Source: JAOUEA01 sp035711865 (lineage in GTDB: Bacteria > Actinomycetota > UBA4738 > HRBIN12). From it: a stretch of DNA of 18,507 nucleotides. Made by a program: the position numbers and the translations under genes. The notes beneath the pieces are model-generated. The model was not told where the DNA came from and ran no database searches. It saw nothing but the letters and a program-made list of their open reading frames with translations. Numbering within the stretch: position 1 is the first letter of the stretch; every line of letters starts with the position of its first letter. The DNA is taken from contig DASTBT010000069.1 in NCBI GenBank assembly GCA_035711865.1, positions 1-18,507 on the forward strand, written 5' to 3'. This document shows, piece by piece, positions 1-8,356 of this stretch.

Positions 1-39
1 CCTCGCAACCCCTGGCTCGCTTCAACCAAGTCCCCGCGG

Positions 40-610
40 TCAACGGCGCACCGGATAGCGCAGGTGAAGCACCCGGTTGCCCTGGATCACCACGTCAGGA
101 TCCTCCAATAGGTGCTGCGCGTCGACCGAGCCGAAGTAGCGCTTGCCGCACCCCAACACGACGGGTGGGACGTCCATGCGCACCTCGTCGATCAGGCCCG
201 CGGCAAGCACCTGGCCACCGACGTCGCCAGCGGCGACCTCGACCACGCGGTCTCCTGCGCCTTGGCCATGGCTGCCTCGACGCCGTCGACGAAGTGAAAC
301 GGCGCCTCGTGGTCCCAGCCCTCGGGCGCAGGCCGGTGCGTCACGACAACCACGGATCGACCCCGCCCGGAGGTTTGCCGTCCCAGCCGTCCGTCATGTC
401 GAAGACGTGGCGGCCGACGACGGTCGCCCCGATCTGGTCCCAGTACGGCCGGGTGTAGTCGTAGGACGTCTGCGACACCTTCAACTCGCCGCTCTCGTCC
501 AACGGCACGTCACCGGTGGACAACCAGTCGAACAGCGGTCCGGGCTGGTCGTTCTCGTCCGCGATGAAGCCGTCCACCGACACCGAGCTGTACATGACTA
601 CTTTGCCCAT
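40..610 (-). pseudogene. RibD/DHFR-like reductase, two frameshifts
   Basis: This is a reductase of the RibD C-terminal (dihydrofolate-reductase-like) superfamily, whose members are NADPH-dependent reductases, often of unknown substrate. The ATG at 610 follows an AGGAGG ribosome binding site. The N-terminus reads VVMYSSVSVDGFIADENDQP, the typical first strand and helix, and later comes VGRHVFDMTDGWDGKPP. The frame breaks near 345, after DPWL. It continues one frame over with VVVTHRPAPEGWDHEAPFHF, then breaks again near 255-265. A third frame supplies the nucleotide-binding stretch AAGDVGGQVLAAGLIDEVRM and the end VVLGCGKRYFG. Both changes look like a single missing base, so they do not cancel. 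Joined together, the pieces make a full-length protein of about 190 residues. It is either a recent pseudogene or an intact gene with sequencing indels. Family assignment is secure; substrate is unknown. Confidence 0.8.
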
Positions 611-973
611 GGGCCCTCCTCTCGACCCGGTGATGAACGCATGGTCGGTCGGGGACGTCCCGCTCCAGGAGTACCCCGCCGGCGGAACTCCGCCAGGCCC
701 GGCGTTCACCAGCGCGTCCGGCGCCTGACCGCCCGCGATGATCCGAACCCACCGCCGCTCATGGTGGGGTGCGTGGTCGCCGGGATGGAGTGCAACGGGA
801 TGGAGTGCCTCGACCGCGAGCGCATCGGGCTGATCCGCACGAAGCACTCAGAGGACGGACCCATCCCTTCCCGGGTTCGGAGCTGGAACCAGGTCCTCGT
901 CCGGTCGCACGAGGTGCGCCTCCTGCGAACTGGGTCTACTCTGCCAGGAGAGACCGAGGAAACGGGAGGGGCG
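611..973. other. Intergenic region, no gene seen
   Basis: No convincing coding region is seen between the divergent starts at 610 (minus) and 974 (plus). It contains a short tandem duplication, CGGGATGGAGTGC at 781-793 and again at 796-808 (15-bp period). Promoters for both flanking genes should lie here. A possible -10 box TACTCT lies near 933-939 for the plus-strand operon, but I see no clear -35. Confidence 0.4.
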
Positions 974-1552
974 ATGTTCGATCTCTCCTCGAGGGAGTTC
1001 TGGACCGTCGTGCACGGGCTGGTGCTGGGCACGGCCTTCCTTCTGTTGTTCGGTGGGGGGCTCGCCGGACTCTGGTCCATGCGAGCTGGACACCTCACGA
1101 CGGCGGGGGTACAGGAGCGGATGCGCCGGCTCGTGGTTGGGATGTGGGTCATGGCTGCCATCGCCTGGGCGACCGTCATCACCGGCACATGGATCGTGTA
1201 CCCCTGGTACCGGGAGGAGCTCGCGGAGAGCGGAGCGAACGAGTTCGCAGGATGCGCAGACGCGATCCTGCCCACGACCACGTGCTCGCCGCGGGACTTC
1301 CTGCGGTCGAATGTGAGCGGCGACACGGCTTCGTGGCACACCTTCGGGATGGAGTGGAAAGAGCACATCGCCTGGGCTGCGCCGTTCCTGGTGACTGCCG
1401 TGGCCTTCATCGTCGCCTACTACGGTCCGAGGATCATCCAGCGTCCATGGTTGCGCACGGTGACCATCGTGATGCTCGTCGGGGGTTTCGCCGCAGCCCT
1501 TGTCGGTGGGCTCTACGGGGCGTTCCTGAACAAGATCGCTCCGATCGCGTGA
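974..1552 (+). CDS. Four-helix membrane protein, unknown function
   Basis: This 192-residue protein starts at the ATG at 974, which follows GGGAGGGG. I see four hydrophobic helices at about residues 9-35, 52-76, 130-152 and 160-187. The loop between helices 2 and 3 is long and carries two cysteines (C94 and C104) and a WHTFGMEWKEH segment. Histidines lie in helix 1 (H14) and at the start of helix 3 (H131), positions that would allow heme or metal binding; this is inference only. I do not recognise the family. It is the first gene of a three-gene membrane-protein operon: the next start lies 16 bp after its stop. Longer upstream reading of this frame has no coding character, so the internal ATG is the better start. 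Confidence 0.75.
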   Translation: MFDLSSREFWTVVHGLVLGTAFLLLFGGGLAGLWSMRAGHLTTAGVQERMRRLVVGMWVMAAIAWATVITGTWIVYPWYREELAESGANEFAGCADAILPTTTCSPRDFLRSNVSGDTASWHTFGMEWKEHIAWAAPFLVTAVAFIVAYYGPRIIQRPWLRTVTIVMLVGGFAAALVGGLYGAFLNKIAPIA

Positions 1553-1568
1553 GGCGAGGAGGACGACG

Positions 1569-1961
1569 ATGAACGCGACCGAACGAGGCGACCGGATAGT
1601 CGACGCGCCGGAACTGGAGCCGCTTCACCTCGAAGACAGGGTCGATGGACCGGCCGCGGCGGTGATGATGAGCGCGGGCATCGGCATCCTCGTGCTCGGC
1701 TTGCTCACGCTGCTGTCCGAAGCATCCGTGCCAGTGCACGATTTCCTGGAGAAGTTCGAATTCGGGCTCGGCGTCGGACCGCTTTCCGGCAAGACCCTGC
1801 TCGCGTCGGCGGGGTTCTTGGTCTCGTGGGCGGTGCTCGGAACCCTGATGCGTCACCAGGAGGTGGACCTTCGCCGATGGTTCTGGATCGCGTTCACGTT
1901 GGGGGTGCTAGGGGCTGTCTTGACGTTCCCGCCGGTGTTCCAGGCCTTCGCTGCCGACTAA
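1569..1961 (+). CDS. Small membrane protein, second of trio
   Basis: This 130-residue protein has an acidic cytoplasmic-looking N-terminus of about 30 residues with repeated charged pairs. Three hydrophobic segments follow at about 33-50, 77-95 and 105-125. A GAGGCGAGGAGG ribosome binding site precedes the ATG. The segment between the first two helices (VHDFLEKFEFGLGVGPLSGK) is amphipathic. No family is recognised. The tight spacing to both neighbours suggests that the three products are made together and may form one complex. Confidence 0.75.
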   Translation: MNATERGDRIVDAPELEPLHLEDRVDGPAAAVMMSAGIGILVLGLLTLLSEASVPVHDFLEKFEFGLGVGPLSGKTLLASAGFLVSWAVLGTLMRHQEVDLRRWFWIAFTLGVLGAVLTFPPVFQAFAAD

Positions 1962-1963
1962 CC

Positions 1964-2224
1964 ATGGACTCTGACCGATCGCACCGCCGAGCTGATCGGG
2001 TCTCCGCATGGGCCGTGGGGGTCGGCGTCGGGTTGATCGTCATGATGCTGGCCTGGTTGCTCGGGAACCGCCTCGCGGCCCTTGAATGGGACCCGCCTTT
2101 GGGTCCCGCCGTTGCGTTGCTCGCTTCTGTCGCCGTCGGCGCGATCGCATCCGTTGTGGTCGGGCTGCGGCTCGATCGGTCCGTTCGCCGTAGTCCCCCT
2201 TCGCACGGCCGTGATCGTCCATAG
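1964..2224 (+). CDS. Small two-helix membrane protein, third of trio
   Basis: This 86-residue protein has its ATG two bases after the stop of the previous gene, which indicates translational coupling. A basic N-terminus (MDSDRSHRRADR) is followed by two hydrophobic segments at about 14-34 and 46-65. The tail is arginine-rich and probably cytoplasmic. Reading the frame further upstream would overlap the preceding gene by more than 130 bp, so the ATG at 1964 is preferred. No family is recognised. Confidence 0.65.
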   Translation: MDSDRSHRRADRVSAWAVGVGVGLIVMMLAWLLGNRLAALEWDPPLGPAVALLASVAVGAIASVVVGLRLDRSVRRSPPSHGRDRP

Positions 2225-2627
2225 AAGGGGCGCCGCCAGTCGCTGCCAACTGCGCCTCGGTCGAACGCGGGCAAGGCGGCCTTAAGCGGAGTTCTGAGTT
2301 GACGGGGGCCGAAGGACTGAGAGCACACCTCGGTCGGTCCGTCGCTGATCGACTGAGGATGGCGGAGCGGAGAGGGCGCCTCGGGGTCTCGGCTCCGACC
2401 CGCGGAGCCGCGCCGTGATCGCCTATCGAGAGGGACATTCCGCGCCCCAGCTTGTGACGATCGAAGGCGGTGGCCACATCTTCATGGGGCACGACGAGAT
2501 TCGCGAGGCTATCCGGGCATTCGTTCAGGCGTCGACGTGATGCGTCCGGCAGAGTGGCGATCCGATCCGATAGGTCATGGAAGGGGCTCTTGCCGCTGCC
2601 GCCCACCGGGAGACGGACGGTTTCCAG
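2225..2627. other. Low-coding stretch between convergent genes
   Basis: About 400 bases lie between the end of the membrane trio and the end of the acyltransferase gene. Apart from the hydrolase remnant at 2376-2540 I see no gene. At 2289-2299 and 2328-2338 there are short echoes of the repeat family found further right (GGAGTTCTGAG and CTCGGTCGGTC), possibly a worn-down copy. No clear terminator hairpin was found. Confidence 0.35.
2376..2540 (+). pseudogene. C-terminal remnant of alpha/beta hydrolase
   Basis: An open stretch ending at the TGA at 2538-2540 encodes VTIEGGGHIFMGHDEIREAI and a short helical tail. This matches the last strand, catalytic-histidine loop and final helix of alpha/beta hydrolase fold enzymes. 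Upstream in the same frame a stop at 2346-2348 blocks extension, and there is no nucleophile elbow or start. It is best read as the last 40 to 55 codons of a hydrolase whose front has been lost. The family call rests on the histidine loop alone. Confidence 0.45.
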
Positions 2628-4061
2628 TTAGGAAGCTGCGAGTGCGACGGACCGCGCGAGGGCCTCGAGTGAGCGCTGCACGCCAGCCACGAACACCTCG
2701 ATATCTGGGCAGAGGTCGCGGTCGGCGACGACCGTGAGGTTGAACTGGCCCGCATAGGAGAGCGCGCCGACCCCGATCGAGACGTTCGCAGTGATGGGCA
2801 CGATCGGGAAGAGCTCGAGGAGCCGCGCTCCACCGAAGAACAGCGGGATCGGCGGCCCGGGAACGTTCGCGACGTAGGAGTTCATGAACCGCTGGCGAGG
2901 CATGAGGTGCAGGAACGCGCGCTGCAGGAGGATGGTCCGGAACATGCTGCCGGCGGGTGGCCGGCTCTTCTTCTTGCGCTCCGATGTCTCGGCCGCGATC
3001 ATCTCGAGACGCCGGACGTGGTCGCGCTCAGCGATCGAAACGGGAACCAGCATCCCGGCGTCGACGTTCCCTCGTGCCGCGCCAGATTGCTCCTGGTGTA
3101 GCGAGACGGGCACGAAGACGCGGAGGACGACGCCATCGGTCGGATCGCCGCGACTGCGGAACAACTCATCGTACCCGGCGGCAACGGCCGTTAGCAGTAC
3201 GTCATTGACCGTGGCACCATGCGCGTGGGCCGCCTTCTTCATCACGTCGAGGGAGCTTCGGACGACGGCGAGCCGGCGGTCCGAGCCGATCCTGCGGTTG
3301 ACACTCGTACGCGGGGCACGTCCCTCCGCGAAGAGCTCCCGCGCCGCGGGCCACGCGCGCAGGAGACCGTTTGCCGTGGCGATAGGCTTCGCTATCGCGG
3401 AGAGCGTCCGGTCGAGCTCGGTCAGCCTCCGGCGCAGGTTGTCCTGGAACAGCTCTCGCGTTGTCGGGAGGCCCACGGGCTCCCACGGTGGCGTGCTGGT
3501 CTCCGGTGGGTCGGGGACGGGGTCAACGAACGCGGCGAGCGAGGCCACTCCAGCGACACCGTCGGCGACCGCGTGGTGCATCTTGATGAAGAACCCGACC
3601 CGGTCATCCGTCAAGCCAGTCAGGAACCACATCTCCCACAGGGCCCTGCCCCGATGAAGCGGGCGACGTCGGAGCCTCTCGCAGGCGAGAAGGAAGTTCC
3701 GTTCGTCGCCAGGGAACGGGACCGGGTAGGTGCGGACGTGCTGGGTGATGTCGAAGGACTGGGCATCGCCCCAGACCGGCCACCCTAGCCCGAGTTTGGG
3801 CCAATACAGGACCTGGCGGAACCTGGGGACGAGGTGCAGCCGCCGACCGACGGCCTCGCGGACCGCCCCAAGCCGAAACTCACCGTCGGCGTCGAACAGC
3901 GATCGACCGTCGAGGATGGCGAGGGCCCCGATCTCTTGAGGCCAGCCCTCCTCCTCAGGCCATATCAACATCAGATCCGGCGCGGTCACACGATCGAGCG
4001 GGCGCGCACCGAGTTCGTCGGTCGCTGGATCGGTCCCTTCCCGCAGGCGATCGATCGTCAT
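2628..4061 (-). CDS. WS/DGAT-family acyltransferase
   Basis: This 477-residue protein belongs to the wax ester synthase/acyl-CoA:diacylglycerol acyltransferase family. These enzymes transfer the acyl group of acyl-CoA to a long-chain alcohol or diacylglycerol and make storage lipid. The catalytic motif HHxxxDG is intact as MHHAVADG, with H162, H163, D167 and G168. The C-terminal half carries ATVNDVLL around residues 283-290, and NSYVANVPGP at 394-403 matches the conserved region before the family's late motif. Length is normal for the family (about 450-480). The ATG follows GAGGAGGAG. The gene is intact although several genes around it are frameshifted. It has no close operon partner. Substrate specificity cannot be read from the sequence, and many actinobacterial paralogs have weak or unknown activity. 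Confidence 0.93.
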   Translation of the reverse strand: MTIDRLREGTDPATDELGARPLDRVTAPDLMLIWPEEEGWPQEIGALAILDGRSLFDADGEFRLGAVREAVGRRLHLVPRFRQVLYWPKLGLGWPVWGDAQSFDITQHVRTYPVPFPGDERNFLLACERLRRRPLHRGRALWEMWFLTGLTDDRVGFFIKMHHAVADGVAGVASLAAFVDPVPDPPETSTPPWEPVGLPTTRELFQDNLRRRLTELDRTLSAIAKPIATANGLLRAWPAARELFAEGRAPRTSVNRRIGSDRRLAVVRSSLDVMKKAAHAHGATVNDVLLTAVAAGYDELFRSRGDPTDGVVLRVFVPVSLHQEQSGAARGNVDAGMLVPVSIAERDHVRRLEMIAAETSERKKKSRPPAGSMFRTILLQRAFLHLMPRQRFMNSYVANVPGPPIPLFFGGARLLELFPIVPITANVSIGVGALSYAGQFNLTVVADRDLCPDIEVFVAGVQRSLEALARSVALAAS

Positions 4062-4088
4062 CTCCTCCTCACGACCTGGCTGAATCCG

Positions 4089-4119
4089 ATTGTCGCTTCG
4101 GCGACGTGCTCACCGTCAA
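4089..4119 (-). promoter_or_regulatory. Possible promoter of acyltransferase gene
   Basis: On the minus strand TTGACG (4119-4114) is followed after 19 bases by GACAAT (4094-4089), about 30 bases upstream of the acyltransferase start. The -35 is good. The spacing is slightly long and the -10 is imperfect. Confidence 0.3.
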
Positions 4120-4204
4120 GAGGGTTCAGCCGTCTCGGATCGCGTCGGATGCATCGACCGTGATCGGAGACACACTGGGGCGTGTGTGTATGCGAACTCC
4201 GCCA

Positions 4205-4362
4205 GTTCGAGAACGGTTGTTTGGTCGGTCGGTTGGTGGTGGTGGGTGGTCTCGGCGGTCGGTCGGTGGGGTGTTCTCATAAGTCCCTGAACACACGGTT
4301 TCCGGCACTTCTGACGAACCTCCCACGGGTCAAGGCGGGTACCTCCCACAGCAGGCCAGCTG
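4205..4362 (+). repeat. Intergenic repeat, copy A
   Basis: The 95-bp core is 4261-4355. It begins with GGTCGGTGGGGTGTTCTCAT, continues with AAGTCCCTGA, and ends with CCCACGGGTCAAGGCGGGT and CCCACAGCAGG. The core aligns with copy C without gaps; I count about 65 identical positions of 95, concentrated at both ends. A run of GGTC, GGTT and GGTGG units precedes it from 4222. A further dyad, GTTCGAGAAC, lies at 4205-4214. The element fills most of the gap between the acyltransferase start and the methyltransferase end. Confidence 0.75.
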
Positions 4363-4478
4363 CACTTGGAGGGGACGAACGGCCTGCTCGACGGGCCTCG
4401 TGGACACCGGGCACCTTCCGCCGTGGGTGGACGACGACACGCTGAGCCTGTCCCCGCAGATGCCCTTAGGCGTCTCGC

Positions 4479-5265
4479 TCACCGGGGCTTGCGTGCATGG
4501 AACACCCATCGCGACAACCGCCGCTCTGCTGCGAGGGACTCGGCCACCTCGAGGAAGTCCTGGAACGCCTCGAACGTTCCGGTGCCTTCCACGCGGATGA
4601 GTTCTTTGCGGTAGCGCTCCCGAGCGGATCGCATCCGACCGCCCACCGCCGCGACCGCGTCGGAGCGGTCCTCCGCACGCAGGAGCTCCAAGCCAGCTGC
4701 CTCGATGGCCCGCTCGTTCGCTCCTATGGGCGTAAGAACGAAGAACCCCATGAACGTCCTGCGGCGGATCTCCTCGTTCGAGAGGGAGCCAGCCATGGCG
4801 AGCCCTTCCGTATAGAGGACTTGACCACCGATCCGAAGCACGCGCGCCCAGTCGCGCAGGGCGGCGGTCCGGTCCCGGAGGTGGTGCACCGAGTCGTTCG
4901 AGAACACGACGTCGAAAGAACCGTCAGCAAAGGGGAGCGGCTCGTCCGCGTCGGCGACCTGAAAGGAGCAGCGGGAGGAGCTTCGCTCATTCGCTGCAGT
5001 GATCGCGTGCGGATCGTTGTCGATCCCGACCACCTCGGCACCGAGCTCCGCCGCGATGAGCGCCGAGATTCCGCCGGAACCGCAAGCGACGTCGAGCACT
5101 GACGTGATCGGTGCCGAGCCAAGAGATGAACTCGCGAGCTTCCGCTGCCTGGAGCCACCCGGCCTGGCCCAGGTCCTCGTCGTAGGTTTCGCTTCGCACG
5201 CGCCTCTGGATGTCAGTGCCAACCGTCGAGTAGGCGGTCTCGTAGAAGCCAGCCTCGTCAGACAT
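4479..5265 (-). pseudogene. Class I SAM methyltransferase, one frameshift
   Basis: This is a SAM-dependent methyltransferase with a Rossmann fold, methyltransferase-11/25 type, acting on an unknown substrate. The likely start is the ATG at 5265 (MSDEAGFYETAYSTVG). The N-terminal helices run to EFISWLG in one frame. The rest, from PITSVLDVACGSGG onward, is in another. The change falls near 5108-5125 and corresponds to one extra base. Motif I (VLDVACGSGG), the acidic ribose-binding residue (VVGIDNDPHA) and motif II region (PFADGSFDVVFSNDSVHHL) are all intact, followed by the VLRIGGQVLYTEG motif. The C-terminal helices around GTFEAFQDFLEVAESL are also kept. Rejoined, the protein is about 260 residues, normal for the family. 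It is divergent from the epimerase at 5412. Confidence 0.8.
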
Positions 5266-5411
5266 CCAGCGAACTGTACCCCCGCCGATCCCGTTGCCGG
5301 CGGATAGGGCCTTGTTTCTGGTTCCTTTGAGCCCATCGTCGGTGCACGCCACGTCGCGCCAGGGCTCGTCCGCACCGACAGCGGAGCGCCCCTGTGTCGC
5401 ATACTCAGCCG

Positions 5412-6380
5412 ATGCGCTTGGTCGTGCTCGGCGGAACGGGGTTCGTGGGCCGGTCGATCGTCCGAGAGCTGGCATCCGGCGGCCACGATGTCCTCGTCTT
5501 GCATCGTGGCCAGACCGAGCCCGAGTCCGAGGTCGCGACACCGAACGTCATCCATATCCACGGTTCTCGGGCTCAGTTCGAGAACCTTTGGGAGCAGATC
5601 TCCGGCTCCCCTCCCGAGGGTCTCATCGATGTCGCGGCATACACTCGGCGGGACGCTGTCACGGTCCTGGGATCGGTTCCGACCACCATCCGGCTCGTCG
5701 CCCTGTCGAGCATGGACGTGTATCGGGCATCGGGCGCCCTGCGCGGGCAGGCGAGCCAGGATGCAGTACCGCTCGACGAATCCGCCCCCGTTCGAGACAC
5801 GAGATATATCTACCGGAACAAGCAGAAGCCGAACGACGACTACGAGAAGCTCGATGTGGAAGACGAGTACCTTCGTCGCGGAGCTACGCTCCTACGCCTG
5901 CCGATGATCTACGGTGAGCATGACGATTCCCGCAGGGAGGAGTTCATCCTTCGCCGCTGCAGAGCCCGACGGGATAGGATCCCTGTCGGTTCAGGCACCT
6001 TGCTGTGGTCCCGTGGATACGTCGGTGACATCGCCCGCGCCGCCCGGTTGGCCATCGAGTCGGACGCCGAAGCCGAGATCTTCAACGTGTGTGAGTCACG
6101 AACCTGGACGATCGGCCAGTGGGCGCGAAGGATCGCGAATGCGGCGGCGTGGCAGGGTGGATTCGTTCGCGTGCCCGATGACCGGTTGCCCGATGACATG
6201 AGACTCACATCCTCGTTCGAGCAGCATCTGTTGTTCGATGCCTCGAAGGCTCGTCAGGCCCTTGGTTGGATTGACACTGACCCACAGGTCGCGTTGGAAG
6301 CCTCCGTCGGGTGGCACCTCGCGCATCCGCCTGGAGCGTCGGATGACTTCACAGCGGATGAGATCGCGCTTCGTAGGTGA
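5412..6380 (+). CDS. NAD-dependent epimerase/dehydratase (extended SDR)
   Basis: This 322-residue protein is an extended short-chain dehydrogenase/reductase. These enzymes bind NAD(P) and usually modify nucleotide sugars or related metabolites. The dinucleotide-binding glycines appear at once: MRLVVLGGTGFVG, G7, G10 and G13. The strand and catalytic serine region is LVALSSMDVY at residues 95-104. The expected active-site YxxxK is not at canonical spacing: the nearest candidates are YIYRNK around 132-137 and DDYEKLDVE around 142-150, so catalysis may be atypical. LRLPMIYGEHD and GYVGDIARA match later family motifs. The ATG at 5412 is chosen because it places the Rossmann strand at residue 2; a GTG at 5394 is in frame but adds an odd extension. 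No strong ribosome binding site is visible. Confidence 0.88.
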   Translation: MRLVVLGGTGFVGRSIVRELASGGHDVLVLHRGQTEPESEVATPNVIHIHGSRAQFENLWEQISGSPPEGLIDVAAYTRRDAVTVLGSVPTTIRLVALSSMDVYRASGALRGQASQDAVPLDESAPVRDTRYIYRNKQKPNDDYEKLDVEDEYLRRGATLLRLPMIYGEHDDSRREEFILRRCRARRDRIPVGSGTLLWSRGYVGDIARAARLAIESDAEAEIFNVCESRTWTIGQWARRIANAAAWQGGFVRVPDDRLPDDMRLTSSFEQHLLFDASKARQALGWIDTDPQVALEASVGWHLAHPPGASDDFTADEIALRR

Positions 6381-6383
6381 GGC

Positions 6384-6486
6384 CGGTCGGTCGGTCGGTG
6401 GATGTTCTCAGAACGTCCTGACGTCGGGGAACAGGGGCGGTTTCCGGGAGTGCGCACGCGCTAACGACCTGACCACACACAGCAGG
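6384..6486 (+). repeat. Intergenic repeat, copy B
   Basis: A GGTC tract (6384-6401) leads into the 94-bp core at 6393-6486. The core starts GGTCGGTGGATGTTCTCAGA, carries the perfect dyad GTTCTCAGAAC at 6404-6414, then TCCTGACGTC. It ends with CACACACAGCAGG followed by TCA. Its interior GGTTTCCGG is shared with copy A but at a shifted position. It begins four bases after the epimerase stop codon. Confidence 0.75.
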
Positions 6487-6509
6487 TCAAAGGCCGATCC
6501 GAGGTGAAC

Positions 6510-6612
6510 TCAGGCCAGACCGGCCACCAACTCGTCCATGCCCACCACTCGCCTTTCGCCGCTGCGTCGATCCGTGATCTTCACTCCCCCCGCGGGCACC
6601 CATCCCCACTCC
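6510..6612 (-). pseudogene. Possible C-terminal remnant of unknown gene
   Basis: On the minus strand an open frame ending at 6510 reads EWGWVPAGGVKITDRRSGER and then RVVGMDELVAGLA before its stop. It looks protein-like and faintly resembles the C-terminal end of class II aminoacyl-tRNA synthetase anticodon-binding domains (HisS type). It is in a different frame from the DUF4037 gene just upstream, so I treat it as a separate fragment. It stops 24 bases from repeat copy B. The assignment is weak. Confidence 0.25.
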
Positions 6613-6613
6613 G

Positions 6614-7703
6614 TCAAGTCGGGTCTGTGCTGGCCGGTTCTAACGGTGTTCTGCTCGTCGGACGTGGTCCGGGCGTCAGCACCCCCTTGGTATTTCGTGC
6701 CCGCTCCGGGTACAGCGCGTCGGTCGAGTCGAGGTATTGGTCGACGCTTCCGAGGGGCGGCAGCGAGCGGAGCCACGGATCCTCAAGCGCCGCGAAGCAG
6801 GCATCGGCGAACCGGTCGGCCATCAGGACCAGGAACGGCCGAGAGTAGTACGTGCGTGCTGTTGGCTCGTCCGCGGCGGCGACGTTGAGCGCGTTGAAGC
6901 GACGCGCGACTCCCTCATAGGCGGCTACCAGCCCTGCCTCACGCTCCTCGGCACCCTCGGCCGTCAACGCGCGTTCGAGCGCCGGGCGGACCTCGCGGGC
7001 CGCGTCGAGTCGGGCGAACGACGAGCCGAGCCACTTGCTGTACGGCGCGTACCGTCGCTCGAGCAGGAAGCAGAGACGCATGAGGTCGCGCGCGAGCCTC
7101 GCCGCGACGATCCGGGGATCCGAGCTGGTCGCCGACCTCGGCCGCCCGACCGACGAAGGCCTCCTCCTGCGCGATCCGTCGCCACGCGAACCCGAGTAGG
7201 TAGCGCCACACGTCGTCCGGGTACCACGCCAGACGCTTCCGGACATCGATCAGCTCACCCGTGTCGTCGTGGAACACCTCCCCCCCGGTCACGTGCAGGA
7301 GTTGCTGCTGCGGCAGAAGGAGCCAGTCGCTGTAAGCCAACCCGTCACGGGGATCGACCGCGAGCTCGTCGAGGAGCCAGCGACCGAGCGTCTGCACCTC
7401 CACGTGGTGCCGGACCGGCACCTCGTCCCAACCGAACCGGACCGGCCAGCCGAGGAACTCCCCCGCAACGCCGCCTCGATCCGATCTCGAACCGCATCGA
7501 CCTCTCCCGCGTCGACTAACACGTGACAAACGCGGTCCCCATCCGTGGTCGGTCGAACGCGGCGTGTCCAAGCCGAGGACGTCCGACCCGGGGCCGACAC
7601 GAGCCGCGGCGTGCAGGGCGGGCTCGATCGCGGGACGGAGGACCTGCTCGTAGAAGCGTCTCGCGAGCTCGAGGCCCGGAAGGAAGCGATCGTCGTCGCT
7701 CAC
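6614..7703 (-). pseudogene. DUF4037 protein with three frameshifts
   Basis: This matches the DUF4037 family, which resembles nucleotidyltransferases; its function is not established. The GTG at 7703 gives SDDDRFLPGLELARRFYEQV, then the family signature GPGSDVLGLDTPRSTDHGWG with its conserved serine and acidic residues. The frame shifts near 7528-7545 and continues as VCHVLVDAGEVDAVRDRIEA. It shifts back at the C5 run 7460-7464 into EFLGWPVRFGWDEVPVRH. It shifts again at the G4 run 7114-7117, where GDQLGS should join directly to RIVAARLARDLM. The tail includes YSKWLGSSFARL and LDSTDALYPERA. All conserved blocks are present, so decay is recent or the indels are sequencing errors. It is divergent from the DinB-like gene, with 31 bp between starts. 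Confidence 0.8.
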
Positions 7704-7734
7704 GCGACGACGATACCGGTGCCAAGATGCTCCG

Positions 7735-8337
7735 ATGGGCGCCGAGCACGAGATGGCCCGCCGGACGTTAGATGCGGCTCGGCAGACGTTCCTCGACAAC
7801 GTGGATGCCATCACTCTCGAGGAGGCGCTCGACGCCGGTGGCGGCTTCCGCTCGATCCTCGGGCTGATCAAGCACACCGCAGGGTGGACCGAGGTCTACC
7901 GGTCCTTCGCGTTCGACGAGCCTCCTCGAGGGTGGACCGAGATCGCGTGGCCTCGCGGGCTCCGCCAGCGGATCGACCCCTCGCAGGCCTACGTCGATGA
8001 GGTGCGGATGTGGTTCGACCGTGTGTCCGGAGCATGGCTGGCGGCCGTCGAGGCGCCGCTCGATCTCGACGAGCTGCGACCGATGCATTGGGGCGATACG
8101 TGGACGCTGGGAGAGATCGTCGCCTATGTCGCTGCGCACTGCTCCTACCACGCCGGTGAGATCAATGCGATCCTCGCGATCCGGCGTGGCGAGGCCTGGG
8201 AGTACGGCGAACATGTGGAGGAGAACCACATCTCGACTTTCGGGCACAGCGTCCGTCGTCCTTGGATGACCGACGAGGACGTCCGGCGCCATGAGCAGGA
8301 GATGGGCCAAGCCTCAGAGGGCTCCGATATGCGGTGA
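7735..8337 (+). CDS. DinB-like / DUF664 four-helix protein
   Basis: This 200-residue protein belongs to the DinB/YfiT superfamily of four-helix bundles. Members bind a divalent metal through three histidines, and several are thiol-dependent transferases. The candidate ligands are all present: H47 in GLIKHTAGW, and H135 and H139 in AAHCSYHAGEIN. The GW-x-E segments and the EIVAYVAAH helix also fit. Some DinB relatives in Actinobacteria use mycothiol or bacillithiol, but the thiol cannot be read from this sequence. The ATG at 7735 gives a normal length. The gene is intact, lies between two frameshifted genes, and converges on the phosphatase gene with a gap of about 19 bp. Confidence 0.85.
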   Translation: MGAEHEMARRTLDAARQTFLDNVDAITLEEALDAGGGFRSILGLIKHTAGWTEVYRSFAFDEPPRGWTEIAWPRGLRQRIDPSQAYVDEVRMWFDRVSGAWLAAVEAPLDLDELRPMHWGDTWTLGEIVAYVAAHCSYHAGEINAILAIRRGEAWEYGEHVEENHISTFGHSVRRPWMTDEDVRRHEQEMGQASEGSDMR

Positions 8338-8356
8338 GCGGCCCGGTACAGGCGTC

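Noticed and set aside
781..808. Tandem 15-bp repeat before the membrane operon
   Set aside because: Only two units are present, with no link to a promoter or known site; probably a chance duplication.
4116..4349. Small protein encoded on the minus strand of repeats A and C (similar openings MGGTRLDPWE and MGTTPLNLWV)
   Set aside because: The resemblance follows from the DNA repeat itself. Copy B is one base shorter and loses the frame, and differences are not biased toward silent positions.
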